DNA of 64,000 bases, from assembly GCF_002970975.1 (NCBI RefSeq), contig NZ_KZ672982.1, positions 248,001-312,000 on the forward strand, given 5' to 3'. The first letter of the stretch is position 1, and each line of letters opens with the position of its first letter. Positions 41,280 through 51,332 of the stretch are shown piece after piece. The DNA is from Microbacterium halophytorum (GTDB taxonomy: Bacteria > Actinomycetota > Actinomycetes > Actinomycetales > Microbacteriaceae). Made by a program: the position numbers and the translations under genes. Under the pieces are notes generated by a model, which saw only the letters and a list, made by a program, of their open reading frames with translations, was not told where the DNA came from and ran no database searches.

Positions 41280-42044
41280 TCAGTCGTCGTCGCCGTCGGA
41301 GAGCTCCGCCTCGACCTCGGCGGAGATGTCGATGTTCGTGTAGATGTTCTGCACGTCGTCGCTGTCCTCGAGCGCGTCGATCAGCTTGAACACCTTGCGG
41401 GCGGTGTCGGCGTCGGCCGGCACCTTGACGTTCGCCACGAACTCGGCGTCGGCCGACTCGTAGTCGATGCCTGCGTCCACGAGGGCCGTGCGCACGGCCA
41501 CCATGTCGGTCGCCTCCGAGATGACCTCGAAGCCCTTCGGGTGGGCCTCGACCTCCTGCGCGCCCGCCTCGAGCGCCGCCATCATGACGTCGTCCTCCGT
41601 CGTGCCCTCGGCGCTCGCGACGATGACGCCCTTGCGCTCGAAGTTGAACGAAACGCTGCCGGGGTCGGCCATGTTGCCGCCGTTGCGCGTGACGATCGTG
41701 CGGACCTCGCTCGCGGCGCGGTTCTTGTTGTCGGTGAGGCACTCGATCAGCATCGCGACGCCGCCGGCCGCGTAGGCCTCGTACATGATCGTCATGTACT
41801 CGACGGCGTCGCCGCCGATGCCGGCGCCGCGCTTGATGGCGCGGTCGATGTTGTCGTTCGGGACCGAGGTCTTCTTCGCCTTCTGCACGGCGTCGTACAG
41901 CGTCGGGTTACCCGCCATGTCGGCGCCGCCGGCGCGGGCCGCGACCTCGATGTTCTTGATCAGCTTGGCGAACGACTTCGCACGCTTGGCGTCGATCGCC
42001 GCCTTCTTGTGCTTGGTGGTCGCCCACTTGGAGTGTCCGGACAT
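41280..42044 (-). CDS. YebC/PmpR-family regulatory protein
   Basis: 254 residues. [20 protein letters not shown] and [13 protein letters not shown] are the family N terminus. A central [14 protein letters not shown] segment ([20 protein letters not shown]) and [20 protein letters not shown] follow. The family was described as transcriptional regulators and, more recently, as translation factors of the TACO1 type; which applies here cannot be decided. AGGAG 6 bases before the ATG. It stands in the usual yebC-ruvC order. Confidence 0.95.
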   Translation of the reverse strand: MSGHSKWATTKHKKAAIDAKRAKSFAKLIKNIEVAARAGGADMAGNPTLYDAVQKAKKTSVPNDNIDRAIKRGAGIGGDAVEYMTIMYEAYAAGGVAMLIECLTDNKNRAASEVRTIVTRNGGNMADPGSVSFNFERKGVIVASAEGTTEDDVMMAALEAGAQEVEAHPKGFEVISEATDMVAVRTALVDAGIDYESADAEFVANVKVPADADTARKVFKLIDALEDSDDVQNIYTNIDISAEVEAELSDGDDD

Positions 42045-42147
42045 ATGTCTCCTCGTACGTCATCGGCCGCGGGGCGCGCGGCGTTCGCACGCGCGGGCCT
42101 CTCCCCATCTTACGGGCAGGCGCCGCATGCCCCGCGCGGGCGGGCGA

Positions 42148-43062
42148 TCAGCCCGATACCGCAGCGGGTCGCCTGGCCCACACGCGCAGCAGGAGCACGC
42201 CGAGCACGGAGATCACCGCGAGCCCCGCGACGTAGAACGTCGTCGAGAGCTGCGAGATCTCCTCGAGCTGCGCGGTCGGGAGCTGGCCGTACTGCAGCGC
42301 ATCGCGAGCGCTGCCCGTGAGGGCGACCGCGATGAGCGCGGCGATGAACGACATCGAGTCCCACAGCGCGTGCAGCACCACGACCGCGAGGAACGCGAGC
42401 ACCATCGGCCATCCGGGTGCGTACCCCGTCTGCGGCGCGCCCTTCGCCTGCGCCTTCGCCGCGACCGCGAAGATCGCCGCTCCGAGGATCGCCGTCCAGA
42501 GCACGTGACCGACCGGCGTCAGCACGGCGCGCACCGCCTCGGTCTCGAGCATCGAGATGAGGTCGATGCCGCGACGCGTGAGGCCCGCGTTGAAGGCGTA
42601 GCCCGCCGATTCGAACGCGGCGAAGCCGGCACCGACGGTGGCCCCGAGGAGCGCCCCCTGGTAGCCGTTCTTCGGCACGATGCGCCAGCCGACGACGATG
42701 AAGACGACCGCCTTGACGAGCTCTTCGCAGAAGCCGACGCCGAAGTAGACGTACCAGCTCGGCTCGAGGTGCACCTCGAGGATCGAAGCGCCGAGCACGC
42801 CGAAGATGCCGCCGACGAAGAACGCCATCATCAGGCTGACGGCGTCGAGCCGGCCGACCGCGCGCTCGGCGGCGAACAGGACCACGGCGAACGGCACCAG
42901 GAAGCTGCCGAGCAGGATGACCGTCGGTACGAGGTTGGTGTTCCCCGTCACGAGCGTGACGTACGCAGTGATGAGCCACAGCGCCGCACCGCCGATCAGC
43001 GTCTTCCACCACCACCCCTTGTGCTTCGTCGCAGAGGGTGTGCGCTGGCTGTTCTGGGTCAT
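42148..43062 (-). CDS. PrsW-family intramembrane glutamic protease
   Basis: 304 residues with about eight transmembrane helices. The conserved catalytic patterns are present: FCEELVKAVVFIVVGW (the EE motif), GFAAFESAGYAFNAG (the second Glu), PVGHVLWTAILGAA and LHALWDS (histidines in later helices). PrsW in Bacillus cleaves an anti-sigma factor. No sigma/anti-sigma pair is nearby here, so the substrate is unknown. It lies between yebC and pdxY, divergent from pdxY. Confidence 0.88.
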   Translation of the reverse strand: MTQNSQRTPSATKHKGWWWKTLIGGAALWLITAYVTLVTGNTNLVPTVILLGSFLVPFAVVLFAAERAVGRLDAVSLMMAFFVGGIFGVLGASILEVHLEPSWYVYFGVGFCEELVKAVVFIVVGWRIVPKNGYQGALLGATVGAGFAAFESAGYAFNAGLTRRGIDLISMLETEAVRAVLTPVGHVLWTAILGAAIFAVAAKAQAKGAPQTGYAPGWPMVLAFLAVVVLHALWDSMSFIAALIAVALTGSARDALQYGQLPTAQLEEISQLSTTFYVAGLAVISVLGVLLLRVWARRPAAVSG

Positions 43063-43229
43063 CTCGTCCTGCTCATCTCTCGGGCGCGCGGGAATCGTCG
43101 CTCGCGGGCGCGCACCTGCGATTCAACCGCGATCCGCACTCGGCCGGGGCCGCGGCTCACCCGGAACCGGCGATGCCCCGCGGCAGATCCGGGCGCGCGA
43201 CGGCATGAACGGCATCGGTCATTGTCCTG

Positions 43230-43243
43230 TGCCAAAAATGGCA
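43230..43243 (+). promoter_or_regulatory. inverted repeat (TGCCA-N4-TGGCA) at the pdxY promoter
   Basis: TGCCAAAAATGGCA ends 10 bases before the pdxY ATG and partly overlaps a CATGAT -10-like element (43242-43247), which is followed by 6 bases and the ATG. The TGCCAAA half also occurs in the pdxS/pdxR intergenic site, so both may be bound by the MocR-type regulator. Confidence 0.5.
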
Positions 43244-43253
43244 TGATCGAGGG

Positions 43254-44105
43254 ATGCAGGTGCTCTCGATCCAATCGGCCGTCGCGTACGGCCACGCAGG
43301 AAACTCGGCCGCCGTCTTCCCGATGCAGCGCATCGGCGTGGAGGTGCTGCCGGTTTACACGGTGAACTTCTCGAACCACACGGGCTATGGGGCGTGGCGC
43401 GGGCCCGTGATGGACCCGGCCGACGTCGCGGAGGTGATCACGGGCGTCTCCGAGCGCGGCGCCTTCGGCACGCTCGACGCCGTCCTGAGCGGCTACCAGG
43501 GCTCGGAGGGCATCGCCGATGTCATCATCGACGCGGTCGCGCGCGTCAAGGCGGCGAACCCGAAGGCGCTGTACGCCTGCGATCCCGTGATGGGCAACGC
43601 GAAGTCCGGCTGCTTCGTCGCCCCCGCGATCCCCGATCTGCTTCGCGACAAGGTCGTGCCGGTCGCCGACATCATCACGCCGAACCAGTTCGAGCTCGGA
43701 TTCCTGACGGGGACCTCGCCCGACACGATCGAGTCGACTCTGGCCTCGGCCGATGCGGCTCGCGCGATGGGGCCGTCGACCGTGCTCGTCACGAGCGTCG
43801 AGCGACCGGACCGCGACGAGGGGACGATCGAGATGATGGTCGTCTCGGACGCCGGAGCCTGGGTCGTCACGACCCCGCACCTGCCCATGAAGGCGAACGG
43901 GTCCGGCGACGTGACCGCAGCGCTCTTCACGAGCCACTTCGTCCGCACGGGCGACGCCGCGGATGCGCTCGCGCGCACGGCCTCCAGCGTCTTCGGGGTC
44001 CTGGAGCTGACGCACGCGGCCGGATCGAGCGAGCTCCGGCTGATCGAGGCCCAGGAGCACTACGCGAACCCGCGCATGGAGTTCGAGCCGCGCCGGGTGC
44101 GCTGA
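43254..44105 (+). CDS. pdxY: pyridoxal kinase
   Basis: 283 residues. Phosphorylates pyridoxal (B6 salvage). VLSIQSAVAYGHAGNSAAVF is the substrate-binding start. VLSGYQGSEGIADVI, CDPVMGNAKSGCFVA, ITPNQFELGFLTG and the anion-hole motif MKANGSGDVTAALF are all PdxY/PdxK marks. ATG at 43254; the GAGGG touching it is too close to act as a normal Shine-Dalgarno, and a leaderless mRNA is likely. It stands beside the pdxT-pdxS operon and regulator, so salvage and de novo synthesis are clustered. Confidence 0.95.
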   Translation: MQVLSIQSAVAYGHAGNSAAVFPMQRIGVEVLPVYTVNFSNHTGYGAWRGPVMDPADVAEVITGVSERGAFGTLDAVLSGYQGSEGIADVIIDAVARVKAANPKALYACDPVMGNAKSGCFVAPAIPDLLRDKVVPVADIITPNQFELGFLTGTSPDTIESTLASADAARAMGPSTVLVTSVERPDRDEGTIEMMVVSDAGAWVVTTPHLPMKANGSGDVTAALFTSHFVRTGDAADALARTASSVFGVLELTHAAGSSELRLIEAQEHYANPRMEFEPRRVR

Positions 44106-44125
44106 CGGGGCCCTCGCACGACCGG

Positions 44126-44712
44126 CTATCGCGCCGCGGCGCGCACACGGTCGAGGAAGCGCGCATGGAAGCGGGACTCCCCCGTGTGCTCCGGGTGGAA
44201 CGCCGTCGCGAGCAGCGGGCCCCGTTCGACCGCGATGGCCATTCCGCGCACGGTGGCGAGCACCGTCACGTTGGGGCCCGCCTCGACGGCGGCGGGCGCC
44301 CGGATGAATGCCGCGCGCACAGGCGCCCCGCCGAGCGCGGCGACGTCGACGTCGGCCTCGAACGAATCGGCCTGCCGCCCGAAGGCGTTGCGCCGAACGG
44401 TCGCATCGATGCCGCCGAACGTCCGCTGCCCCGCAGCACCGCCGTCGATCCGGTCGGCGAGCAGGATCATGCCGGCGCAGGTGCCGAAGACGGGGAGCCC
44501 GCCCGCGATCGCCGCGACGATCGGCCCGCGCACGCCGAGCACGCGCGCGAGCCGATCGATCGCCGTGGACTCCCCGCCAGGGAGCACGAGGCCGTCGACT
44601 CGCGAGAGGTCGTCCGGCGACTTCACCGCGACCGCCGCGGCGCCGAGCGACTCCAGCATCGCAGCGTGCTCGCGCACGTTCCCCTGGAGCGCGAGCACGC
44701 CGACGCGCGGCC

Positions 44713-44716
<4 letters not shown>
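44126..44716 (-). CDS. pdxT: pyridoxal 5'-phosphate synthase glutaminase subunit PdxT
   Basis: 196 residues. Releases ammonia from glutamine for Pdx[33 protein letters not shown], the nucleophile in [14 protein letters not shown], and the His/Glu pair in [15 protein letters not shown]. The start is GTG at 44714-44716 overlapping the pdxS stop (GTGA). Confidence 0.96.
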
Positions 44717-45603
<887 letters not shown>

Positions 45604-45625
45604 GATGCTCCTCGGGTCGAGTTAC

Positions 45626-45652
45626 GGCATAGGCCAAACATTGGCCTATGCC
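45626..45652. promoter_or_regulatory. 27-base perfect inverted repeat, probable PdxR operator
   Basis: Arms GGCATAGGCCAA and TTGGCCTATGCC separated by ACA, 23 bases before pdxS and 65 before the regulator gene. It also contains direct TA(G/T)GCCAAAC repeats, as expected for MocR-type regulators that bind direct repeats. A TTGGCA-N17-TATGCC pair on the minus strand would place the pdxS promoter right on the operator. Confidence 0.75.
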
Positions 45653-45674
45653 AAACTGTATCGCGTCGACTGGG

Positions 45675-45680
45675 TAGGCT
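45675..45680 (+). promoter_or_regulatory. candidate -10 of the pdxR promoter
   Basis: TAGGCT 38 bases before the regulator start, with the inverted repeat just upstream of the -35 position. Confidence 0.35.
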
Positions 45681-45717
45681 CGATCCTGATGTCACTTCGA
45701 GAAGCGAGGGTGTCCGG

Positions 45718-47139
45718 ATGACCGGCACGGGAGCCGTCGAGCCCGCCGGAGCCCCCGCCGGCCCGCGCGAAGCCGACGGCGCGGCGGAGATCGCCGGCAC
45801 GAGCGCCGCCGAGATCGCGGGCAGCGTGCGGTCGCTCATCGAGCGCGGCCGCCTCGGCGCGGGCGACGCGCTCCCCCCTGTCCGCACGCTCGCCGACCGG
45901 CTCGGCGTCAACCGGAACACCGCGACTGCCGCCTACCGCCAGCTCCGCGACGCCGGGCTCGTGGTCGCCTCTGGCCGCGGCGGCACGCGCGTGGCGGCGC
46001 CGACGGAGGTGGCGCGCGAGGGGTTCGCGTCCCCGGCGGCCGACCTGTGCGACGTCGGCAACGGCAATCCCGATCCGGCCCTGATCCCGTCACCGGAGGA
46101 TGCGCTGGGGGCGGTTCTCGGGCGCCCTGTACTGTACGGCGCGCCCGTGATCGACCCGGATCTTGCGGCCTGGGCGCGCGACTGGCTCTCCGCCGACCTC
46201 GCCGCCGCGGACATCCGGATCAGCGTCACGAACGGCGCCGCCGACGCCCTGGAGCGCCTGCTGAGCGGCTCCCTCTCGCGCGGCGACGCCGTCGCGATCG
46301 AGGATCCAGGGTTCCTGACCGGCATCCACACCATCCGGGTCGGCGGTTTCGAGGCCGTCGGAGTCGCCGTGGACGACGAGGGCCTGACGCCGGGAGGCCT
46401 GCGCGCGGCGCTCGAGGCCGGCGCCCGCGCCGTGATCTGCACGCCGCGGGCGCAGAACCCGACGGGGGCCTCCGTGTCGCACGAACGCGCCAGGGCGCTG
46501 CGGGCCGTGCTGGCCGACTACCCGTACGCCCTCGTGATCGAGGACGACCACTTCTCACTCCTGTCGCGACGGCCGTTCCGATCGATCGTTCCGGCGGGAC
46601 ACCGCCGCTTCGCGCTCGTCCGCAGCGTGTCGAAGTTCCTCGGCCCCGACATGAGTCTCGCGCTCGTCGCGAGCGACCCGCACACGGCCGAACGCCTCGG
46701 CCTGCGACTCCGCCCCGGCACCGCCTGGGTCAGCCACTTGCTGCAGCGGCTCTCCCTCGCCCTGCTCACGGACCACGAGGCGCTGGCGGACGTCGAGCGC
46801 GCCGGCGAGCACTACGCCGCCCGGAATCGCGCCTTCTGCGACCGCCTCGCCGAGCACGGCATCGTGTGCGAACCGGGCGACGGCCTCAATGTCTGGGTGC
46901 CCGTGCGCGAGCCGTCGGTCGAGACCGCGGCCCGCCTCCGCGAGGCCGGCTGGCTCGTCCGCGCCGGCGACGACTTCCGCTCGGGCGATGCACCCCCGGC
47001 GGGGCGGTCGACCGCGGCGAGCACGTCGGCCTCGGACGCCGCAGCGAATGGCGCCGCCCTCGTCGGTCACATCCGGGTGACGGCCCATCTGCTGAACGAC
47101 ACGGACCAGACCGCCCTGGCCGCAGCGATCGCCGGCTGA
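45718..47139 (+). CDS. pdxR: MocR/PdxR-type regulator (GntR winged helix plus aminotransferase domain)
   Basis: 473 residues. Residues about 35-100 are a GntR winged helix (ALPPVRTLADRLGVNRNTAT). Residues about 125-473 are an aminotransferase-I-like domain with the PLP lysine in LVRSVSKFLGPDMSLALVA and the IEDDHFSLL strand. Such proteins sense PLP and control pdxST. The position divergent to pdxS and the large palindrome between them support this. An Ala-rich N-terminal tail (about 25 residues) precedes the helix-turn-helix. A Ser/Ala-rich insert lies near residue 430. Confidence 0.88.
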   Translation: MTGTGAVEPAGAPAGPREADGAAEIAGTSAAEIAGSVRSLIERGRLGAGDALPPVRTLADRLGVNRNTATAAYRQLRDAGLVVASGRGGTRVAAPTEVAREGFASPAADLCDVGNGNPDPALIPSPEDALGAVLGRPVLYGAPVIDPDLAAWARDWLSADLAAADIRISVTNGAADALERLLSGSLSRGDAVAIEDPGFLTGIHTIRVGGFEAVGVAVDDEGLTPGGLRAALEAGARAVICTPRAQNPTGASVSHERARALRAVLADYPYALVIEDDHFSLLSRRPFRSIVPAGHRRFALVRSVSKFLGPDMSLALVASDPHTAERLGLRLRPGTAWVSHLLQRLSLALLTDHEALADVERAGEHYAARNRAFCDRLAEHGIVCEPGDGLNVWVPVREPSVETAARLREAGWLVRAGDDFRSGDAPPAGRSTAASTSASDAAANGAALVGHIRVTAHLLNDTDQTALAAAIAG

Positions 47140-47154
47140 CCCGAGAGACCCGGA

Positions 47155-47778
47155 TCAGGCCGGCCAGACGTCGACGAGCGCCTGGCGGACCTCGCCGAGG
47201 AACTGCGGCAGCGCCTTGGTGCGGCCGATGATCGGGAAGAAGTTGGCGTCGCTGGACCACCGCGGCACGATGTGCTGGTGCAGGTGCTCCTCGACGCCCG
47301 CGCCGGCGACCTCGCCCTGGTTCATGCCGATGTTGAAGCCGTCGCAGTTCGACGCCTTCCGCAGGGCACCCATCGCCACCCGCGTCAGGTGGGCGATCTC
47401 GGCGACCTCGTGGTCGTCGGCCTCGTCGTAGAGCCCGACGTGGCGGTACGGGCAGACCAGCAGGTGACCGGAGTTGTACGGGAACAGGTTCAGCAGCACG
47501 AACGCGTGCTCGCCGCGATGCACGATGAGGCCGTCCTCGTCGCTCTTGCCCGGCGCCGCGCAGAACGGGCAGCCGTTCCCCCGGTTCACGTCGGCTCCCG
47601 CCTGGATGTACGCCATCCGGTGCGGCGTCCAGAGCCTTTGGAACGCGTCGGGCACGCCGCCGTGGTCGCTCGCCGGCTCGAGCCGCGCGAACTCCGCGCG
47701 GGCGGCGCCGCGCGCGTCGGGTGCACCGGCGGTCGGGTCGCCCGTGCCGCCGGAGCCGGTTCCCGCGCCGTCCGTCAC
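47155..47778 (-). CDS. HIT-family hydrolase/phosphorylase
   Basis: 207 residues. The histidine triad is in [17 protein letters not shown] near residue 73, with the later histidines, may bind zinc. [20 protein letters not shown] is the nucleotide-binding part. In M. tuberculosis the homologue beside thrS (Rv2613c) is a diadenosine tetraphosphate phosphorylase, so the same is likely here. GTG at 47776-47778 overlaps the thrS stop (GTGA). Convergent with pdxR (15 bases apart). Confidence 0.9.
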   Translation of the reverse strand: MTDGAGTGSGGTGDPTAGAPDARGAARAEFARLEPASDHGGVPDAFQRLWTPHRMAYIQAGADVNRGNGCPFCAAPGKSDEDGLIVHRGEHAFVLLNLFPYNSGHLLVCPYRHVGLYDEADDHEVAEIAHLTRVAMGALRKASNCDGFNIGMNQGEVAGAGVEEHLHQHIVPRWSSDANFFPIIGRTKALPQFLGEVRQALVDVWPA

Positions 47779-49763
47779 GCGGTCTCCAGCACCGCGTCGG
47801 CGTCGGTGAGCACGAGCTTCCTCTGATCGATGAGGCCGCTCATCAGCGCGACGGCCTCGTCGACCGGTACGCCGTTGCGCTGCGAGCCGTCGCGGAAGCG
47901 GAACGACACGGTGCCCGCCGAGCGGTCCTGCTCGCCCGCGATCATGATCACCGGCACCTTGTGCGTCGTGTGCGTGCGGATCTTCTTGGGCATCCGGTCG
48001 TCCGAATGGTCCACCTCGACGCGCACGCCCGCCGCGCGGAACTTCGCGGCCGCCTCGTTCAGGTAGTCGCCGTACTCGTCCGCGACCGGCACGCCCATGA
48101 CCTGCACGGGCGCGAGCCACAGTGGGAAGTCGCCGGCGTAGTGCTCGAGGAGGATCGCGAAGAAGCGCTCGATCGAGCCGAACAGCGCCCTGTGGATCAT
48201 GATCGGGCGCTTCTTGGAGCCGTCGGCAGCCGTGTACTCGAGGTCGAAGCGCTCCGGCAGGTTCGGGTCGACCTGCACCGTCGACAGCTGCCACACGCGA
48301 CCGAGCGCATCGCGCGTCTTCAGGTCGATCTTCGGGCCGTAGAACGCGGCCTCGCCCGGCACCTCCGTGAGCTTCAGCCCGCTCGCGACCGCGACGTTGC
48401 GGAGCGCGTTCGTCGAGTCGTCCCAGAACTCGTCGGAGCCGATCCACTTCGACTTCTCGTCGTCGCGCATCGACAGCTCGAGCTCGAAGTCGTTCAGGCC
48501 GAAGTCCCGCAGCATCGAGATGATGAACTCGAGGACCTTGGTCACCTCGGCCTCGAGCTGCTCGTGCGTCACGAAGAGGTGCGAGTCGTCCTGGGTGAAG
48601 CCGCGCACGCGCGTGAGCCCGTGCAGCGCGCCCGAGAGCTCGTTGCGGTAGACCGTGCCGTTCTCGGCGAACCGCAGCGGCAGGTCCCGATAGCTGCGCG
48701 CGCGCTCCTTGTAGATCAGGATGTGCATCGGGCAGTTCATGGGCTTCAGGTAGTAGTCGGAGCCCTGCTTGGTGATACTTCCGTCGTCGTCGCGCTCCTC
48801 GTCCATCCGGATCGGCGGCCAGATGCCCTCGGCGTAGGTCGTGAGGTGCCCTGAGACGTTGAAGAGATCGCTCTTCGCGATGTGGGGCGTATAGACGTAC
48901 GTGTAGCCGCCCTCGATGTGGCGACGGCGGGCGTGCTGCTCCATCTCACCCCGGATGACGCCGCCGCGCGGGTGCCAGACCGACAGCCCCGAGCCGATCT
49001 CGTCGGGGAACGAGAACAGGTCGAGCTCGCGGCCGAGCTTGCGGTGGTCGCGCTTGGCCGCCTCGGCCAGGCGGTCCTTGTAGGCGACGAGCTCGTCCTT
49101 CGTCGGCCATGCCGTGCCGTAGATGCGCTGGAGCTGCGGGTTCTTCTCGCTGCCGCGCCAGTAGGCTCCCGCGACGCGGAGCAGGTCCCAGCCGTTGCCG
49201 AGCATGCGGGTCGTCGGCACGTGCGGGCCGCGGCAGAGATCCCCCCACTTCGTCTCGCCCGACTTCGGGTCGACGTTGTCGTAGATCGTCAGCTCACCGG
49301 CGCCGACCTCGACGTTCGCGCCCTCGGCCGCCTCCTTGGAGCCGCCCTTGAGGCCGATCAGCTCCACCTTGAACGGCTCGTGCGCGAGCTCGGCGAGGCC
49401 CTCGTCGTCGGTGATGGAGCGGCGCACGAAGCGCTGCCCCTCCTTGACGATGCGCTGCATCTCCTTCTTGATGGCCTTCAGGTCATCGGGGGTGAACGGA
49501 TCGTCGACCTGGAAGTCGTAGTAGAAGCCGTCGGTGATGAACGGGCCGATGCCGAGCTTGGCGGCGGGGCGGAGCCGCTGCACCGCCTGCGCGAGCACGT
49601 GCGCCGTCGAGTGGCGGAGGATGTTCAGACCGTCCTCGCTGTCGATCGTGACCGGCTCGGTCGCCTCCGTGCCCGTGAGCTCCGTCGCGAGGTCCTTCAG
49701 CGTGCCGTCGACGCGCATCGCGACGACGTTCTTCTCGGGGAAAAGATCGAATCCTGTGGTCAC
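47775..49763 (-). CDS. thrS: threonyl-tRNA synthetase
   Basis: 662 residues, class II synthetase. A TGS-like N terminus, the editing domain with [14 protein letters not shown], then the catalytic core with [15 protein letters not shown] (zinc Cys), [13 protein letters not shown] and [19 protein letters not shown] leading into the anticodon-binding domain. Full length. The ATG gives a family-like start, although the Shine-Dalgarno is not strong. Confidence 0.97.
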   Translation of the reverse strand: MTTGFDLFPEKNVVAMRVDGTLKDLATELTGTEATEPVTIDSEDGLNILRHSTAHVLAQAVQRLRPAAKLGIGPFITDGFYYDFQVDDPFTPDDLKAIKKEMQRIVKEGQRFVRRSITDDEGLAELAHEPFKVELIGLKGGSKEAAEGANVEVGAGELTIYDNVDPKSGETKWGDLCRGPHVPTTRMLGNGWDLLRVAGAYWRGSEKNPQLQRIYGTAWPTKDELVAYKDRLAEAAKRDHRKLGRELDLFSFPDEIGSGLSVWHPRGGVIRGEMEQHARRRHIEGGYTYVYTPHIAKSDLFNVSGHLTTYAEGIWPPIRMDEERDDDGSITKQGSDYYLKPMNCPMHILIYKERARSYRDLPLRFAENGTVYRNELSGALHGLTRVRGFTQDDSHLFVTHEQLEAEVTKVLEFIISMLRDFGLNDFELELSMRDDEKSKWIGSDEFWDDSTNALRNVAVASGLKLTEVPGEAAFYGPKIDLKTRDALGRVWQLSTVQVDPNLPERFDLEYTAADGSKKRPIMIHRALFGSIERFFAILLEHYAGDFPLWLAPVQVMGVPVADEYGDYLNEAAAKFRAAGVRVEVDHSDDRMPKKIRTHTTHKVPVIMIAGEQDRSAGTVSFRFRDGSQRNGVPVDEAVALMSGLIDQRKLVLTDADAVLETA

Positions 49764-49807
49764 CAGACGATTCTACGAGCCGAGCGGCCCTCGCGACGAA
49801 CCGAGGC

Positions 49808-50191
49808 TCAGTCGGCGGTGTCGCCCGGCAGCGTGCGGCCGAAGAGCGCCGCCGTCTCGCGGGCCGACGGATTGCCGGCATCGAGGTCGGCGCCCGCTTC
49901 GATGAGCATCTCGATCACGTCGTCGTAGCCGCGGAACACGGCGGCCGACACCGGGGCCTGCCCCCTGTCGTTGAGCGCGTTGACGTCTGCGTCGCGATCG
50001 ACGAGCCCCTCGACGAGGTCGGCATGGCCGTTCGCGGCCGCGACCATGAGGAGCGTGTCGCCGAGGGAGTTCGTGAGGTCGGCGTTCACGCCCTGATCGA
50101 CGTATCCCAGCAGCAGGTCGTCGCCGTCGCGGGCGAGGTCGAACATTCGGTTGCCGAACTGTACGACCTCGTCTGGCAGCTCATCCGTCAT
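49808..50191 (-). CDS. small ankyrin-repeat protein
   Basis: 127 residues. Two clear ankyrin units: SLGDTLLMVAAANGHADLVE and DRGQAPVSAAVFRGYDDVIE, each followed by GxxxxxDADVNA or AGADLDAG. Flanked by partial repeats. No signal peptide, so cytosolic protein-protein contact is likely; the partner is unknown. The start at 50191 is preferred over an ATG three codons upstream because of the GGGA before it. Divergent from the copper-protein gene. Confidence 0.82.
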   Translation of the reverse strand: MTDELPDEVVQFGNRMFDLARDGDDLLLGYVDQGVNADLTNSLGDTLLMVAAANGHADLVEGLVDRDADVNALNDRGQAPVSAAVFRGYDDVIEMLIEAGADLDAGNPSARETAALFGRTLPGDTAD

Positions 50192-50229
50192 GGATCCCAT
50201 CGTAGGAGGAGATCGCCCCCGATCCGGTG

Positions 50230-50258
50230 CTGACACGGTGCGCGCGCGGGCGTAATCT
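50230..50258 (+). promoter_or_regulatory. promoter of the Met/Cys-rich copper protein gene
   Basis: -35 CTGACA (50230-50235), 17-base spacer, -10 TAATCT (50253-50258). Predicted start near 50265, leader of about 45 bases with AGGAGGAG. Confidence 0.65.
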
Positions 50259-50309
50259 GAGCCGCAGACGGGCATCCGGCCCGCACGCGGAGCAGGAGGA
50301 GCGAGACGT

Positions 50310-50702
50310 ATGGACGCGATGATGATGGAGCAGGCCTCGGCCGGCATGAAGATGGCGGGCATGGAGCAGTTGGACATGGCCACGATGCAGGCGTGCATGG
50401 ACGCGTGTTCGGCCGCGGAGCAGGCGTGCACGATCTGCGCGGCTCAGGGCATGGACTGTGCCGCGACGTGCATGAGCTGCGCCGACATGTGCAACACGAC
50501 GATGCGCGCCATGATGCGGATGCAGGGCATGACGCCCGCGTCGATGATGTCGATGCTCGATGCCTGCATGGCGATGTGCCAGGCGTGCGTCGATGAGTGC
50601 ACGAACATGGACGACGCGGTGTGCCGGATGTGTGCTCAGGCCTGCCGCGCGTGCATGGACGCGTGCATGGAGATGAAGAGCGCCATGATGGCGGCGGCAT
50701 AG
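50310..50702 (+). CDS. cytosolic four-helix copper-storage-type protein (Met/Cys-rich, Csp/DUF326-like)
   Basis: 130 residues with 17 cysteines and 30 methionines. The cysteines follow the CxxxC/CxxC/CxxxxxxC spacing of the four-helix copper-binding family (positions 29, 33, 40, 43, 50, 54, 57, 61, then 86, 90, 93, 97, 105, 108, 112, 115, 119), so they would line the inside of a helix bundle and hold Cu(I). There is no signal peptide, unlike exported Csp1, so it fits the cytosolic Csp3 type. Unusually many methionines fill the helices (MDACMEMKSAMM). AGGAGGAG lies 8 bases before the ATG. A good promoter is upstream, and no copper-responsive regulator or pump is adjacent. Confidence 0.88.
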   Translation: MDAMMMEQASAGMKMAGMEQLDMATMQACMDACSAAEQACTICAAQGMDCAATCMSCADMCNTTMRAMMRMQGMTPASMMSMLDACMAMCQACVDECTNMDDAVCRMCAQACRACMDACMEMKSAMMAAA

Positions 50703-50710
50703 GCCGCGTC

Positions 50711-50737
50711 CCGGCCGCCCGCGCTCTGCGGGCCCGG
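50711..50737. terminator. hairpin between two convergent genes
   Basis: CCGG-CC-GCCCGC, loop, then GCGGGC-CCGG. It lies in the gap between the copper-protein gene and the convergent unknown gene and could serve both. Confidence 0.45.
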
Positions 50738-50739
50738 AT

Positions 50740-51099
50740 TCAGTGCGCGTCGACCAGCGGCGCGACGCTGTACTGCGCACGCCCGATCGCGAGCACGTCG
50801 TAGTCGAGGTGCAGCGCGACGGGCGCGCCCTCGACCGCCTCGAGGAGCGCTCCGCCCGCCTGCCAGACGGTCCGGGCCTCGCCGTCGAGCGTGCGCAGAG
50901 CGATCGTGTGCGCCTCGTCGTCGACGCGTTCGACGATCGCGTCCGCCCAGCGAGTCGCGGTAGCCGAGGCGATGCGCGCCTGGATGAGGTGCAGCGCGTG
51001 GCCGGGAGCATAAGAGGAGCAGGCCTGCCCGTGAGAGCACATGCAGACCGCACGCTCCGTCACCTCGGCGGGTGAGAGGCGGGTCAGCGGCGTGTTCAC
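50740..51099 (-). CDS. unknown protein with an N-terminal CxC...C cluster
   Basis: 119 residues, no family recognised. The N-terminal third carries VCMCSHGQACSSYAPGHALH, three cysteines and two histidines that could bind metal. The rest (ARIASATATRWADAIVERVD, then HLDYDVLAIGRAQYSVAPLV) looks like a small beta-rich domain. GTG at 51097-51099 with AGGAG 5 bases upstream supports expression. A TAGCCT at 51127-51132 (minus sense) may be the -10. Convergent with the copper-storage gene, 37 bases apart. A shared metal theme is only an inference. Confidence 0.7.
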   Translation of the reverse strand: MNTPLTRLSPAEVTERAVCMCSHGQACSSYAPGHALHLIQARIASATATRWADAIVERVDDEAHTIALRTLDGEARTVWQAGGALLEAVEGAPVALHLDYDVLAIGRAQYSVAPLVDAH

Positions 51100-51185
51100 G
51101 GGGTCTCCTGTCGATCGGTACCCCCGAGGCTACGCGGCCGTTCGGTCGCCGTCGATTCGGCCCGAAACACTCCGCAACACGCAGA

Positions 51186-51214
51186 AGAACCCCCGGCGCT
51201 GCGCCGGGGGTTCT
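51186..51214 (-). terminator. terminator of the tRNA cluster
   Basis: AGAACCCCCGGCGC / GCGCCGGGGGTTCT, a perfect 14-base inverted repeat 7 bases past the last tRNA-Gly, followed on the minus strand by TCTGCG. Confidence 0.8.
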
Positions 51215-51220
51215 CGATGG

Positions 51221-51293
51221 AGCGGATGACGAGACTCGAACTCGCGACCCTCACCTTGGCAAGGTGATGCGCTACCAACTGCGCTACATCCGC
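51221..51293 (-). tRNA. tRNA-Gly (GCC), second copy
   Basis: 73 bases, acceptor GCGGATG/CATCCGC, T-loop GTTCGAGTC, anticodon GCC within CTTGCCAAG. No encoded CCA. Identical to the copy at 51564-51636. Confidence 0.95.
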
Positions 51294-51305
51294 ATGTGAC
51301 GACGA

Positions 51306-51325
51306 AGCCCCGGCTGCCCGGGGCT
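51306..51325 (-). repeat. spacer hairpin between tRNA-Gly and tRNA-Val
   Basis: AGCCCCGG / CCGGGGCT with a 4-base loop, 12 bases from the tRNA-Gly 5' end. May be a processing or pausing element. Confidence 0.5.
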
Positions 51326-51332
51326 CGAGTCG

